A stretch of 64,000 bases of DNA from Kofleriaceae bacterium (lineage in GTDB: Bacteria > Myxococcota_A > Polyangia > Haliangiales > Haliangiaceae), in NCBI GenBank assembly GCA_020633495.1, contig JACKDR010000013.1:158821-222820 (forward strand). Reading direction: 5' to 3'. The notes beneath the pieces are model-generated. The model saw nothing but the letters and a program-made list of their open reading frames with translations, had not been told where the DNA came from and did no database searches. Both the position numbers and the translations under genes were made by a program. This document shows positions 44,442-53,545 of the stretch, piece after piece (the stretch's first letter is position 1; every line of letters begins with the position of its first letter).

Positions 44442-46470
44442 CGCGCCCTCCTCCCTCGATCGGCAGCCGGGCCACGAACGTGGTGCCCCGCCCGGCGGCG
44501 GTCTCGAAGTGCAGCGTGCCGCCATGGCCGCGGATCACCGACCGCACCATCGCCAGCCCCTGGCCGGTGCCCTTCCCGACCGCCTTGGTGGTGAAGAACG
44601 GCTCGAAGATGCGGTGCCGGACGTGATCGGGGATGCCGGTGCCGGTGTCGGCGATCGCGACCTCGATCCAGGCGCCGTCGCGCCGGGACCGCAGCGTGAT
44701 CGTGCCCTTGCCGGCGGCGCCGTCGCCGACGACGTCCTCGATGGCGTGGGCGGCGTTGACGACGAGGTTGAGGAACGCCTGGTTGAGCGGACCGGGCCGG
44801 CCCTGGATCAGCGGCAGGTCGGGCGCCAGCTCGGTGACCACCTCCGCGACGTACTTCCACTCGTTGCGGGACACCGTCATCGTCGTGGTCAGCGCGCCGT
44901 TGACGTCGACCGGCTCCGGCTCGTCGCCGCCCAGGTACGAGAAGCCCTTCATCGCCCGGACGATCTCGGTGACCCGATCGACGCCCTGCCGGCACGCCGC
45001 GACCGCCTTCGGCGCCTGGTCGAGCACGAACCGTAGGCGCCGGGGCGACGGCACCGCGGCGCCGCTGGCCACCGCCGTGAGATCGACGATCGCCTTGTCG
45101 AGGAAGCCCAGGTTGTCGCCGATGTATTGCATCGGCGTGTTGATCTCGTGGGCGATGCCGGCGGCGAGCTGCCCGATCGACTCGAGCCGCCGCGCCGACT
45201 CCAGGCTGGCCTCGAGCTCCTTGCGCGCGGTGTCGTCGGAGACCGCCAGCAAGGCGTGGATGCCGTCGACGTCGTGGATCAGGTCGACGGTGATCACCGC
45301 GGGGAAGCAGCTGCCGTCGCGGCGGCGCACCGTGGCGGCGCACGGCACCGAGGTCGAGCGCATCGGCGGGCCGATCAGCGAACGGTCCGCGACGTCGAGC
45401 CAGTCGGCGAGCGCGAGCCGGCTGAGCTCGACCTCGGCGCCCCCCAGCAGCGCGACCGCGGCGCGGTTGACCTGGACGATGCGGCCGTCGGCGCCGAGGA
45501 CGAACAGCCCGGCCTTGGCCTGGGCGAACATCTCGCGGAACCGCCGCTCGGCGCTGCGCCGCTGCAGGAACTGCCCGATCTGCCGCCCGGTGGCGCCGAG
45601 CGTCGCGAGCAGCCCGGGGTCCGGCGCGTGGGCCCGCGTCGAGTACAGCTCGAAGACGGCGCCGACCCGCCCACCCAGCATCGCGGGGAACGCGCACGCG
45701 CTGCGCACGAGCCCGGCGGCGACCTGGCGCGGCGCGCTCGGCTCGTCGTGGATCTCGGCGGTCCAGCCGGCCTGAGCGGTCGCGAGCACCCGCCCGGCCA
45801 GGCCCTCGTCGCGGCGGACCCGGCGGCGCCGCGGCCGCAGCATCGGATCGTCGTCGCCGCTGCGCGACCACACCTCGGTGCAGCGCAGGGTCTCGCCGCC
45901 GGGATCGAGCTCCCAGATCGCGCCGGCCTCCCAGCCGATGGCCTGGACGCACGCCGCCAGCGCCGCACCGCGGACGTCGGTGGTGCCGGCGTGGTGCAGG
46001 ACCTCCTCGATCGCGGTGTGGATCGAGAGGCGCTGCTCGGCGACCCGCTGCGCCGAGATGTCGACGTGGGCGATCAGCGCGCCGCCGTGGCGCAGCCGCG
46101 CGACCCGCATCCGGTACCACCGCGCGACGGTCTCGGAGTGGCACGGGTAGACGTACTGGAACTCGGCCTCGACGCCGGCGAGCACGGTGGCGATGCCAGC
46201 GGCCGCGGCGGCCGCCGCCGGTTCGGGCGAGGCGCGGCACACCGCGAGGTAGTCGACGCCGACGCCGAGGGCGGTGGCCCGGTGGGCGCCGTTTTGCAGC
46301 GCGAACAGCCGCCACTCGCGGTTGACCGCGAGGACCCGGCCGCGGGCGTCGACGACGCAGGCCGAGCCCTCGACTGCCGACAGCAGCTCGGCGGCGCCGG
46401 CCAGCGGATCGCCGCGCTCGGGAGCGCACGGCGGGGGCTGCGCGATCAGGCGCGGCAGCGGCGGGGTCAC
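44419..46470 (-). CDS. Soluble PAS/GAF sensor histidine kinase
   Basis: 683 residues, GTG 46470 overlapping the preceding stop as GTGA. PAS-like region 25-135 (SAVEGSACVVDARGRVLAVN), GAF about 140-310, a second PAS 310-425 (AKAGLFVLGADGRIVQVNRA). The dimerisation helix carries the phospho-acceptor His near 440 (AAGIAHEINTPMQYIG). The ATPase domain has N (NLVVNAAHAIED), G1 (ADTGTGIPDHV) and G2 (GKGTGQGLAM) boxes. No membrane span, so the signal is cytoplasmic. The two response regulators just before it lack DNA-binding domains and are the likely targets. Confidence 0.9.
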   Translation of the reverse strand: MTPPLPRLIAQPPPCAPERGDPLAGAAELLSAVEGSACVVDARGRVLAVNREWRLFALQNGAHRATALGVGVDYLAVCRASPEPAAAAAAAGIATVLAGVEAEFQYVYPCHSETVARWYRMRVARLRHGGALIAHVDISAQRVAEQRLSIHTAIEEVLHHAGTTDVRGAALAACVQAIGWEAGAIWELDPGGETLRCTEVWSRSGDDDPMLRPRRRRVRRDEGLAGRVLATAQAGWTAEIHDEPSAPRQVAAGLVRSACAFPAMLGGRVGAVFELYSTRAHAPDPGLLATLGATGRQIGQFLQRRSAERRFREMFAQAKAGLFVLGADGRIVQVNRAAVALLGGAEVELSRLALADWLDVADRSLIGPPMRSTSVPCAATVRRRDGSCFPAVITVDLIHDVDGIHALLAVSDDTARKELEASLESARRLESIGQLAAGIAHEINTPMQYIGDNLGFLDKAIVDLTAVASGAAVPSPRRLRFVLDQAPKAVAACRQGVDRVTEIVRAMKGFSYLGGDEPEPVDVNGALTTTMTVSRNEWKYVAEVVTELAPDLPLIQGRPGPLNQAFLNLVVNAAHAIEDVVGDGAAGKGTITLRSRRDGAWIEVAIADTGTGIPDHVRHRIFEPFFTTKAVGKGTGQGLAMVRSVIRGHGGTLHFETAAGRGTTFVARLPIEGGGRGAVPEAR

Positions 46471-47633
46471 GTCGCCCCCGCGGTGATCCGGACCCGGACC
46501 GGCTCGACCAGCCCCTGGCCGCCGGCGAACCGGGCCAGCCGCTCGAGCATCACCGGCGTCACCGCCTGGCCGCGCGGCACGACGACCATGCCGTTGTGGG
46601 CGAGGACGTCGTCCTCGAGGACCATCGCGCAGCTCAGCTCGCGGATCTTGAGGCTGCGGACCACCTCGGCGTCCTCGCCACCGTGGTAGTCGCGCAGCGC
46701 CGCCAGCAGCCGCGGTGGGTGGCGGTGGACCAGGCGGTCGAGCGCGTCGGCCAGGGGCAGGCCGCGGCGGCGCAGCTCGTCGACGTCGCGTGCCAGCCGC
46801 AGCATCGCGGCGCCGCGGGCCTCGGCGTCGTCGGCCGCGCCCGGCGGCGCCGGCTCGGCGTGGGCCCGCACCATGCGCGCGACCCGCTCGAGCCGCGGGA
46901 TCGCCGCGATCAGGCGGGCCGCGACCTCGGCGTGGCCGGCCAGCGCCGCGCGATCGGCCTCGGCGACGTCCTGCCCGGCGAGGACGCGACCGAGGGCCTC
47001 GGCGGACACCGTGACCAGGCCGAGCTGCGACAGGAGCGCCGCGAGCTCGAGCTCCCAGGCGTCGTCGGGACGCAGCCGCGCGATCAGGTGGCGGACGTAG
47101 CCGCGCATCGCGACGCACCGCGAGAACACCACCGGCGAGGTCAGGCCGAGGACGTCGGTGAGCATCTCGATCGCCGCGACCAGCGTGTGCTCGAGGAGCT
47201 CGCGCTGCGCGATCACCAGGCGGTGCTGCGCGACCGCGTCGGCCAGGGCCGCGTCGAGGGCGTCGGCGGGGCACGGCTTGAGCAGGAAGCGGAAGACGTT
47301 GCCGCGGTTGACCGCGGCGATCGCCGCGTGCAGGTCGGTCTGCCCGGTCAGCAGGATCCGCGTCACCTCGGGCGCGAGGTCGCGCGCCTGGGCGAGGAAC
47401 GTCGCGCCGTCCATGATCGGCATCCGCATGTCCGACACGACGGCGGCGAACCGGACGCCGCGGGCGAGCTCGGCCAGCGCCTCGGCGCCGCTGGTGGCGC
47501 AGGTGACGTCGTAGGCCTCGCCGAGGACGCGGACCAGGCCGTCCAGGACGTTGGGCTCGTCGTCCACGCACAGGATCTGCGGGACCGCGTCCGCGGCCGC
47601 CGAGACCGCCGGCCGGGCGGCGGCGCCGCTCAC
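46467..47633 (-). CDS. Response regulator with degenerate HD-GYP output
   Basis: 388 residues from GTG 47633 (GTGA overlap). The receiver domain covers about 15-135: LCVDDEPNVLDGLVRVL, phospho-acceptor in VVSDMRMPIMDG, Lys in FLLKPCP. The C-terminal half follows RpfG/HD-GYP layout. The HD pair is replaced (ALLSQLGLVTVSA where LLHDIGK is usual) and the HHE...DGxGYP block is missing, although GHAEVAARLI remains. Cyclic-di-GMP hydrolysis is therefore unlikely and a binding or scaffold role more so. It lies between an HDOD regulator and the histidine kinase. Confidence 0.85.
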   Translation of the reverse strand: MSGAAARPAVSAAADAVPQILCVDDEPNVLDGLVRVLGEAYDVTCATSGAEALAELARGVRFAAVVSDMRMPIMDGATFLAQARDLAPEVTRILLTGQTDLHAAIAAVNRGNVFRFLLKPCPADALDAALADAVAQHRLVIAQRELLEHTLVAAIEMLTDVLGLTSPVVFSRCVAMRGYVRHLIARLRPDDAWELELAALLSQLGLVTVSAEALGRVLAGQDVAEADRAALAGHAEVAARLIAAIPRLERVARMVRAHAEPAPPGAADDAEARGAAMLRLARDVDELRRRGLPLADALDRLVHRHPPRLLAALRDYHGGEDAEVVRSLKIRELSCAMVLEDDVLAHNGMVVVPRGQAVTPVMLERLARFAGGQGLVEPVRVRITAGAT

Positions 47634-48778
47634 GCCGCGAGCTCCAGGGTCAGGTCGCGCCAGCCCTCGAGGCGCTCGGCGCACCCGACCGCCTCGAGAT
47701 ACGGCTGATCGGGCTCGCCGCCGCTGGCCAGCGCGCACGCGACGTGGGTGACGCCGACGACGCCGAACCCGGGCTCGGCGGCGGCGCCCGGGTCGTGGTG
47801 GTGGGCGACCGCCTCGACGATCGGGTCCGGCAAGCCCCAGGTGCCCAGCAGGTAGGCGCTGACCTCGGCGTGCGAGACGCCGAGCGCGTCACGCTCCAGG
47901 AGGTGACGCGGCCGGGGATCGACGCACGACGCGCGCTCGATCGCGTCCCAGGCCGCGGCGTTGCCGGCGTAGGCCACCAGCGTGCCGACGTCGGCGAGCA
48001 GCGCCGCCGACGCCGCGTACTCGCCGGTGCGCGGGTCGGGGGCGATCCGCGGCGCCAGCGCCGCCGCCGCCAGGGCGTGCCGCTGGAGCTCGTCGTGCGC
48101 CGCCGCCGGCAGGCCGCCGGCGGGCGCGGCGAAGACCTCGCTCGACAGGACCACCATGCGGACGGTGCGCAGGCCGAGGCGCAGCACCGCGGCGCCGACG
48201 TCGCCGACCCGCTGGCCGCGCGCGAAGAACGCCGAGTTGACGACCTGTAGCAGCTTGCCCGCGACCGCCGGATCCTGCTGGACGACGCGAACGACGTCGC
48301 GAACGTCGACGTCGTCGCGGCGCAGCAGCGCGGTCAGGCGGGCGAACAGCCGCGGCACCGCCGGCAGCGCGCCGAGCCGCCCCACCGCCGCGCGGCAGCG
48401 CGGCGACGCGAAGGTCTGGCGCAGGCGCGCGGCCCGGGTGATGACGTCGCGCAGGGCGTCGCCGCTGCACGGCTTGCTGAGGAACTGGTGGGCGACCGGC
48501 ACGACCCGCATCGCGGTGGCCTCGTCGGTCTGCCCCGACAGCACGATCCGGATCACGTCGGGGAAGCGGGCGTGGATCTCGTGCATCAACGCCGCGCCGT
48601 CCTTGCCCGGCATCCGCATGTCGCTGATCACGACGTCGGCGGCGCGCTCGCTGAGCAGCCGCAGGCCCTCCTCCGCCGACGCCGCGAACCGCAGGTCCCA
48701 GTCCGGCGCCGCGTCGTAGAGCGCGCGCTCGATGCCCTCGAGGACCGCCGGCTCGTCATCGACGAAGAGCACGTTCAT
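47630..48778 (-). CDS. Response regulator with HDOD output domain
   Basis: 382 residues, ATG 48778. Receiver domain 1-120: MNVLFVDDEPAVLEG, phospho-acceptor in VVISDMRMPGKDG, Lys in FLSKPC. HDOD domain about 135-330: LPAVPRLFARLTALLRRDDV, VVQQDPAVAGKLLQVVNSAFF, VGAAVLRLGLRTVRMVVLSS, and VSAYLLGTWGLPDPIVEAV. This domain mediates protein-protein signalling and is often found with c-di-GMP or flagellar control. It begins the four-gene regulatory module three bases after flgL. Confidence 0.9.
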   Translation of the reverse strand: MNVLFVDDEPAVLEGIERALYDAAPDWDLRFAASAEEGLRLLSERAADVVISDMRMPGKDGAALMHEIHARFPDVIRIVLSGQTDEATAMRVVPVAHQFLSKPCSGDALRDVITRAARLRQTFASPRCRAAVGRLGALPAVPRLFARLTALLRRDDVDVRDVVRVVQQDPAVAGKLLQVVNSAFFARGQRVGDVGAAVLRLGLRTVRMVVLSSEVFAAPAGGLPAAAHDELQRHALAAAALAPRIAPDPRTGEYAASAALLADVGTLVAYAGNAAAWDAIERASCVDPRPRHLLERDALGVSHAEVSAYLLGTWGLPDPIVEAVAHHHDPGAAAEPGFGVVGVTHVACALASGGEPDQPYLEAVGCAERLEGWRDLTLELAA

Positions 48779-48781
48779 CGC

Positions 48782-49657
48782 TCATCCCCCCTGGTTCAGC
48801 AGCGCGACGATGCGCGCCGCGGCCGCGCGGGCCCCCTCGAGCGCGGTCGCCGCCTGGGTCAGGCGCGACGCCGCCGCGATCGGGTCGGCGGCGACCGCGC
48901 GGTCGAGCTCCTCGGCGAGGCCGAGCGCGAGGCCGCCGCGCGCCTGCTCCGCCTGGTCGAGCGCCTCCAGGCGGACGCCGATCGTGGTCCGCGCGCCCGC
49001 CACCTGGTCGATCGCGGCGGCCACCGGATCGAGCCAGCCCTGGACCCCGGCCTGATCGTCGGCGGCCAGCGACGTGGCGAGGCCGTCGAGCGTGGCCAGG
49101 ATGTCGACCCCGTTGGCGGCGGTGAAGGTCGCGCCGGGCAGGCTGGCGAGCTGTGTCAGCGCCTCGCCCGAGACCACCGCGCGAACGTCGGCCGTGCCGA
49201 CGTAGGCGCCGGCGGCGTCGAACGGCGCGACGTCACCGCCGGCGCCGGCGAACAGGTACTCGCCGTCGCCGGCGCGGCTGTCGAGCAGGCCGATCAGGGT
49301 CTGCCGCAGCTGACCGACCTCCTCGGCGGCCCCGGCGCGCTCGGTCGCCGACATCACGCCGGTCGCCATCTGGGTGCCCAGCTCCTGGGCGCGGCGCAGG
49401 ACCTCGCCGACGCTGTCGAGCGCGCCATCGGCCTGGTCGAGCTGGCCGCGGGCGACGTCGATCGAGCGGGCGTGGCCAGCCGACACCGCGGCCCGCGCCT
49501 GCGCGACCTTGCCCTGGGCCCAGCGCACCGGGTCGTCGGAGGCGCGACCGACGGCGACGCCGCTCGACAGCGCCCCGGTCGCGCTCGCCACGGCGTCCCG
49601 GGCCCGCGTCGTCGCGGTGGTCGCCAGCTCCATCAGTCGTCGTTCGGTCACGCGCAT
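48782..49657 (-). CDS. flgL: Hook-filament junction protein FlgL (HAP3)
   Basis: A 291-residue flagellin-like protein: ATG 49657 (MRVTERRLMELATTATTRAR). The D0/D1 helices match the FlgL type (SGVAVGRASDDPVRWAQGKV near the N-terminus; AADPIAAASRLTQAATALEG at the end). A short middle holds EYLFAGAGGDVAPFDAAGAYVG, a typical FlgL segment. It joins the hook to the filament together with FlgK, four bases upstream. Confidence 0.93.
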   Translation of the reverse strand: MRVTERRLMELATTATTRARDAVASATGALSSGVAVGRASDDPVRWAQGKVAQARAAVSAGHARSIDVARGQLDQADGALDSVGEVLRRAQELGTQMATGVMSATERAGAAEEVGQLRQTLIGLLDSRAGDGEYLFAGAGGDVAPFDAAGAYVGTADVRAVVSGEALTQLASLPGATFTAANGVDILATLDGLATSLAADDQAGVQGWLDPVAAAIDQVAGARTTIGVRLEALDQAEQARGGLALGLAEELDRAVAADPIAAASRLTQAATALEGARAAAARIVALLNQGG

Positions 49658-49661
49658 GGGA

Positions 49662-51032
49662 TCACACCTTGTCCAGCAGGTCGCGCAGCATGTCGTCGAT
49701 CGTCGAGACGAACCGGGTCGCGGCCTGGGCCGCGCGCTGCATCTCGCTCAGCCGCGCCATCTCCTCCTCGAGCGACACGCCGCTGAGGGCGTCGCGCTCG
49801 CCGGCGACGACGTCGACCCGCGCGGCCTCGAGGTCGCGCAGCCCGACCGCCCGCTGGGCGTCGGCGCCGATCGCGGCGAGCGCGCGGACGCCCTCGCCGA
49901 CGAAGGTCCGGGTGCCGCCGCCGGCCAGCGGCTGATCGGCGAGCTGGGCCAGCGCCAGCAGGCCGCGGTTGTCGCCGGCCGGGGCGCCGACCGCGGCGCC
50001 CGCCAGCAGGCGCGGGTCGGCCGCCACCGTCGGGTCGACCGCCATCGCGAGCGCGGCGCCGGCGACCGCGCCGGGCGCGACGAACAGGTCGCGACCGCTG
50101 ACGCCGTCGAGGCCGGCGTTGGCACGGTGGACGGCGTCGACCTCGCTGGCGACGTCGTAGGCGAGCTGGTCGAGATCGGCGGCGGCGCGCACCATCGCGT
50201 CGTCGCGGAACGCGACCTCGCCGCCCATGGCGCCGCCGAGCCGCGCCGTCACGTCGTCGCGGTGGCCGCCGTCGACGACGTCGAGGCGGACCAGGCCGCC
50301 GAGCGCGGCGTCGGGGGTGGCCTCGAAGGTGGCGGCGCGGATGCCGTCGACGACGCTGACGCCACCGTCGATCGTCACCCGCATCATGCCGTCGGCGTCG
50401 ATCCGGGCCTGGGCGCCGGTCAGCTCGGCGAGCTGGGTGGCCGCGAGGTCGCGCTCGTCGGCGAGGACGGGATCGTGGGACACCGCCAGCCGCTGGTTGG
50501 CGGCGGCGACCTGAGCGGCCAGCGCGGTGGCGCGGGTGGCCTCGTCGCGCAGCCGGGTGTCGGCGCCGGACCGGCCGTCGACGATCGCCTGGGCGGCGCG
50601 GCGGAACGCCACCGCCAGGGCGTCGGCGGCGCCGACCGCCTGGGTCCGCTGGGCCAGATCGAGCGGCGACGACGCGGCCGCGGCCAGGCCGGCGAACAGC
50701 GACGCGATCGCGTCGACGACGTCGCCGCCGCTGGTGGGCGCGATCCGGGCCTCGGCGTCGAGCAACGCGCTGGCCAGGGCGTCGGCCTGGCCGTGGCCGG
50801 CGGCGGCGGCGCGCTCGCGGAGGCCGAGCAGCGCGCTCTCGGCGCGGCGCGGTCCGGACGACGCCACGCCGCCGACCTCGGGGGCCCCGAGCAGCGCGCG
50901 CAGATCGACGCTCTCCCGCGAGTATCCGGCGGTGTCGACGTTGGCGACGTTGCGGCCCGCGACGCCGGCTCCCGAGGTGAAGGCGCCGTAGGCGCCGGCA
51001 CCGAGATCGAGCAAGCCGAGCAGTCCCGACAT
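49662..51032 (-). CDS. flgK: Hook-filament junction protein FlgK (HAP1)
   Basis: 456 residues, ATG 51032 with AGGAGG upstream. The N-terminal D0/D1 (DLGAGAYGAFTSGAGVAGRN, VANVDTAGYSRESVDLRA) and C-terminal LEEEMARLSEMQRAAQAATR with FVSTIDDMLRDLLDKV are classical. FDP-type outer domains are shorter than in enteric FlgK (547). It lies directly between flgN and flgL. Confidence 0.94.
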   Translation of the reverse strand: MSGLLGLLDLGAGAYGAFTSGAGVAGRNVANVDTAGYSRESVDLRALLGAPEVGGVASSGPRRAESALLGLRERAAAAGHGQADALASALLDAEARIAPTSGGDVVDAIASLFAGLAAAASSPLDLAQRTQAVGAADALAVAFRRAAQAIVDGRSGADTRLRDEATRATALAAQVAAANQRLAVSHDPVLADERDLAATQLAELTGAQARIDADGMMRVTIDGGVSVVDGIRAATFEATPDAALGGLVRLDVVDGGHRDDVTARLGGAMGGEVAFRDDAMVRAAADLDQLAYDVASEVDAVHRANAGLDGVSGRDLFVAPGAVAGAALAMAVDPTVAADPRLLAGAAVGAPAGDNRGLLALAQLADQPLAGGGTRTFVGEGVRALAAIGADAQRAVGLRDLEAARVDVVAGERDALSGVSLEEEMARLSEMQRAAQAATRFVSTIDDMLRDLLDKV

Positions 51033-51041
51033 GAGGTCCTC

Positions 51042-51413
51042 CTAGATCGTCCTCGCGCCCAGCGGTGGGGCGGTCGTGATCCGCCGCCGTGCGCGGGCGT
51101 CGTAGAGGCCCGCGTCGGCGATGCCGAGGCGCCGGCGCAGCGCCGCGATCGCGTCGTCGAGCAGGATCTGGTTGGCGTGGGCGACGACCTGGACCCGCGC
51201 GGCCAGGACCCGCAGCGCGCGGGCGTCGGCGCCGGTGGCCTCGCGGTCGAACGCGGCGCGCGCGGCGACCACCGCGGCGGCGAGCCCCTCCTTGGCGGTG
51301 GTGGCGCGGACCAGGCCCTCGGGATCGAGCGCGCGCAGCGCGTCGCGCTCGGCGCCGAGCACCTCGAGCAGGCGCTCGAGCAGCGCGCGCGGGGTCGCGG
51401 CGGCGTCGCTCAC
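51042..51413 (-). CDS. flgN: FlgN-like export chaperone
   Basis: A 123-residue helical protein from GTG 51413, overlapping the flgM stop (GTGA). The segment LLERLLEVLGAERDALRALD with later long helices is the FlgN pattern. Position between flgM and flgK is the standard place for this chaperone of FlgK and FlgL. The call rests more on place and fold than on strong identity. Confidence 0.72.
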   Translation of the reverse strand: MSDAAATPRALLERLLEVLGAERDALRALDPEGLVRATTAKEGLAAAVVAARAAFDREATGADARALRVLAARVQVVAHANQILLDDAIAALRRRLGIADAGLYDARARRRITTAPPLGARTI

Positions 51414-51691
51414 GCGTCGCCTCCGCGGCGCGCCAGGTCGTCGGCGATGATCCGCGCGGCCAGCTGCTCGTGGTCGACGCGGTAGGTGCCGTCGGCGAGC
51501 TGGGTCGCGATCCGGGCCAGGCGCTCGGCGCGGCCGGCGTCGGCGTGGCCCTGGGCGTCGGCGACCTCGCGGGCGCGGCCGCCGACCTTGACGGCGTCGT
51601 CGTCGACCGACCGGGCCGCGGCCCGGGCGGCGGCGGTCCCGTCCTGGGGCTTCTGGTCGACGAGGTGGATGACGCGATCGTTGATCCGCAT
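51410..51691 (-). CDS. flgM: Anti-sigma-28 factor FlgM
   Basis: A 93-residue protein, ATG 51691 with GAGGAG upstream. The N-terminus (MRINDRVIHLVDQKP) and C-terminal helices (RAERLARIATQLADGTYRVD, EQLAARIIADDLAR) fit FlgM, including the Y-x-V-D-x-x-x-x-A signature of the sigma-binding part. It holds FliA (56457) inactive until exported through the finished hook. Confidence 0.88.
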   Translation of the reverse strand: MRINDRVIHLVDQKPQDGTAAARAAARSVDDDAVKVGGRAREVADAQGHADAGRAERLARIATQLADGTYRVDHEQLAARIIADDLARRGGDA

Positions 51692-51722
51692 GGGCTGTCT
51701 CCTCGATGTCCTGGGTCGACCA

Positions 51723-52427
51723 TCAGCGCCGGTGCTTGAGGGCCTGATCGAGCTCGGGCATTTCCGCAAGCGGATCCATGACTTCGCCGTCGCGGCGGAC
51801 CTCGAAGTGCAGGTGCGGGCCCAGCGACCGCCCGGTCGACCCGACCTCGCCGACGACCATGCCGGGCGCGATCGGGTCACCGACCCGGACGTCGATGTGC
51901 GACAGGTGGGCGTAGCGGGTCTCCAGGCCGCCGCCGTGGTCGACGACCACCAGGTTGCCGTAGCCACCGGCGACCCCGGCGCGCGACACCGTGCCGCCAC
52001 CGGCGGCCCGCACCGGCGTGCCCATCGGCACCGCGATGTCGAGGCCGTTGTGCTGGCGCAGCTTGCCGTCGCCGGGATCGTGGCGGATGCCCTCGCCCGA
52101 GGTCAGGGTGCCGAGGACCGGCGCCACGGTCAGCGGACCGGCGTAGGCCCGCAGCACCATCGCGGGTGGCACCGCGCCGGGCCCGGGGGCCGCGCCCGGG
52201 CCGCCGAGCTGGGCGACGATCTGCCCGGCCAGGCCGACGCCGCCGCCCTCGGCCATGGCGTCGGCGAGGGCCTCGTTGAACATGTCGTGGAAGGTCGACG
52301 CCGCGATGCCGTCGCCGGCCATGGCGTCGGCGTGGTGGACCTCGGCCAGGACGCGGCGCAGGAAGTAGGCCTCGAGCGCCCGGGCCGCGCCGGCCGCGTC
52401 GCGCGGCTGGTCGACGCCCGACGTCAC
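51723..52427 (-). CDS. flgJ: FlgJ rod protein fused to an M23 peptidase
   Basis: 234 residues from GTG 52427 (GTGA overlap with flgI). Residues 1-70 are the FlgJ rod-binding domain (ALEAYFLRRVLAEVHHADAM, FHDMFNEALADAMAEGGG). Residues 115-225 are an M23/LytM endopeptidase with intact zinc-site motifs: HNGLDIAV, RYAHLSHIDVRVGD and GPHLHFEVRRDG. FlgJ of enterics has a glucosaminidase here instead. The enzyme would open peptidoglycan cross-links for rod passage. The two domains are linked by a Pro/Gly-rich stretch. Confidence 0.9.
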   Translation of the reverse strand: MTSGVDQPRDAAGAARALEAYFLRRVLAEVHHADAMAGDGIAASTFHDMFNEALADAMAEGGGVGLAGQIVAQLGGPGAAPGPGAVPPAMVLRAYAGPLTVAPVLGTLTSGEGIRHDPGDGKLRQHNGLDIAVPMGTPVRAAGGGTVSRAGVAGGYGNLVVVDHGGGLETRYAHLSHIDVRVGDPIAPGMVVGEVGSTGRSLGPHLHFEVRRDGEVMDPLAEMPELDQALKHRR

Positions 52428-53533
52428 TGGATCACCACCTCGGCGCGCAGCGCTCCGGCGGTGCGCAGGGCCTGGAAGATCGCGACCAGATCGCGGGGCT
52501 TGGCGCCGAGCGCGTCGAGCGCGGTCGCCAGGTCGGCGACGGTGGGCGCGCCCGCGGTGTAGACCAGCCGCCCGTCGTCCTCCTGGACGTCGACCGTGGT
52601 CTCGGGGACCTCGACGCTGGCGCCGCCCGACAGCGCGCCCGGTTGCGACACCGCGCGGGCCTCGTCGACGGTGACGTGCAGGCCGCCGTGCGCGATCGCG
52701 GCGGCGCCCAGGCGGACCTCGGCGCCGACGACGATCGTCCCGGTCCGCTCGTCGATGACGATCCGCGCCGGGGCGTCGGGCACGACCTCGAGCGGCTCGA
52801 GCTCGGCGACAAGCGCCGCGACCTTGCCGCGCCACGCCCGCGGCACCGCGACCGTGACCGCGCCGGGGTCGGCGACCGAGGTCACGCCGGCGCCGAGCGC
52901 GGCGTCGATCGCCTCGGCGATGCGACGCGCGGTCGTGAAGTCGGCGTCGCGCAGCACCAGCGTGAGCTGGTCGCCGTCGAGCGCGCCCGGCGCGGCCCGC
53001 TCGACGGTGGCGCCCTCGGGCAGGCGCCCGACGGTGACGTGGTTCTTCTTGCGCGACGACCCGGTGGCGCCCTCGGCGGCGAAGCCCCCGACGGTCAGCG
53101 GTCCCTGCGCGACCGCGTAGACCTCGAGGTCGGCGCCGCGCAGCGGCGTCGCGATCAGCGTGCCGCCGGCCAGGCTCTTGGCCGAGCCGGTCGACGACAC
53201 CAGGACGTCGAGCTCCTGGCCGGGTCGCGCGAACGGCGGCAGGTCCGCGGTGACCAGCACCGCCGCGACGTTCTTGGCCTTGAGCTCGGTCTCGGCGACG
53301 GTGACGCCCAGCTTCTTCATCAGCGCCGCCAGCGGCCGGCGCACCGCCGCCGAGCTGGCGTCGTCGCCGGTGCCGGCGAGGCCCACCACCAGGCCGTAGC
53401 CGACCAGCTGGTTGTCGCGCACGCCCTCGACGTCGACCAGATCCTTGAGGCGTTCGGCGTGCGCCGGCGCGGCGGGCGCCGCGATCGTGATGGCGAGGGC
53501 GGCGGTGGCGAGGGCGAGCAGGCGGTGGGACAT
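52424..53533 (-). CDS. flgI: Flagellar P-ring protein FlgI
   Basis: 369 residues, ATG 53533, signal peptide cleaved after APAHA. The conserved starts ERLKDLVDVEGVRDNQLVGY and GLVVGLAGTGDD and the end VAIFQALRTAGALRAEVVIQ are complete and the length matches the family. It forms the periplasmic ring around the rod with help from FlgA. It sits between flgH and flgJ. Confidence 0.96.
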   Translation of the reverse strand: MSHRLLALATAALAITIAAPAAPAHAERLKDLVDVEGVRDNQLVGYGLVVGLAGTGDDASSAAVRRPLAALMKKLGVTVAETELKAKNVAAVLVTADLPPFARPGQELDVLVSSTGSAKSLAGGTLIATPLRGADLEVYAVAQGPLTVGGFAAEGATGSSRKKNHVTVGRLPEGATVERAAPGALDGDQLTLVLRDADFTTARRIAEAIDAALGAGVTSVADPGAVTVAVPRAWRGKVAALVAELEPLEVVPDAPARIVIDERTGTIVVGAEVRLGAAAIAHGGLHVTVDEARAVSQPGALSGGASVEVPETTVDVQEDDGRLVYTAGAPTVADLATALDALGAKPRDLVAIFQALRTAGALRAEVVIQ

Positions 53534-53545
53534 GGGAGCTCCGGC

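Noticed and set aside
44419..47571. Single 1,050-residue minus frame covering the kinase plus upstream sequence
   Set aside because: The upstream half is an off-frame reading of the HD-GYP regulator; the GTG at 46470 overlaps that gene's stop and fits the PAS start.
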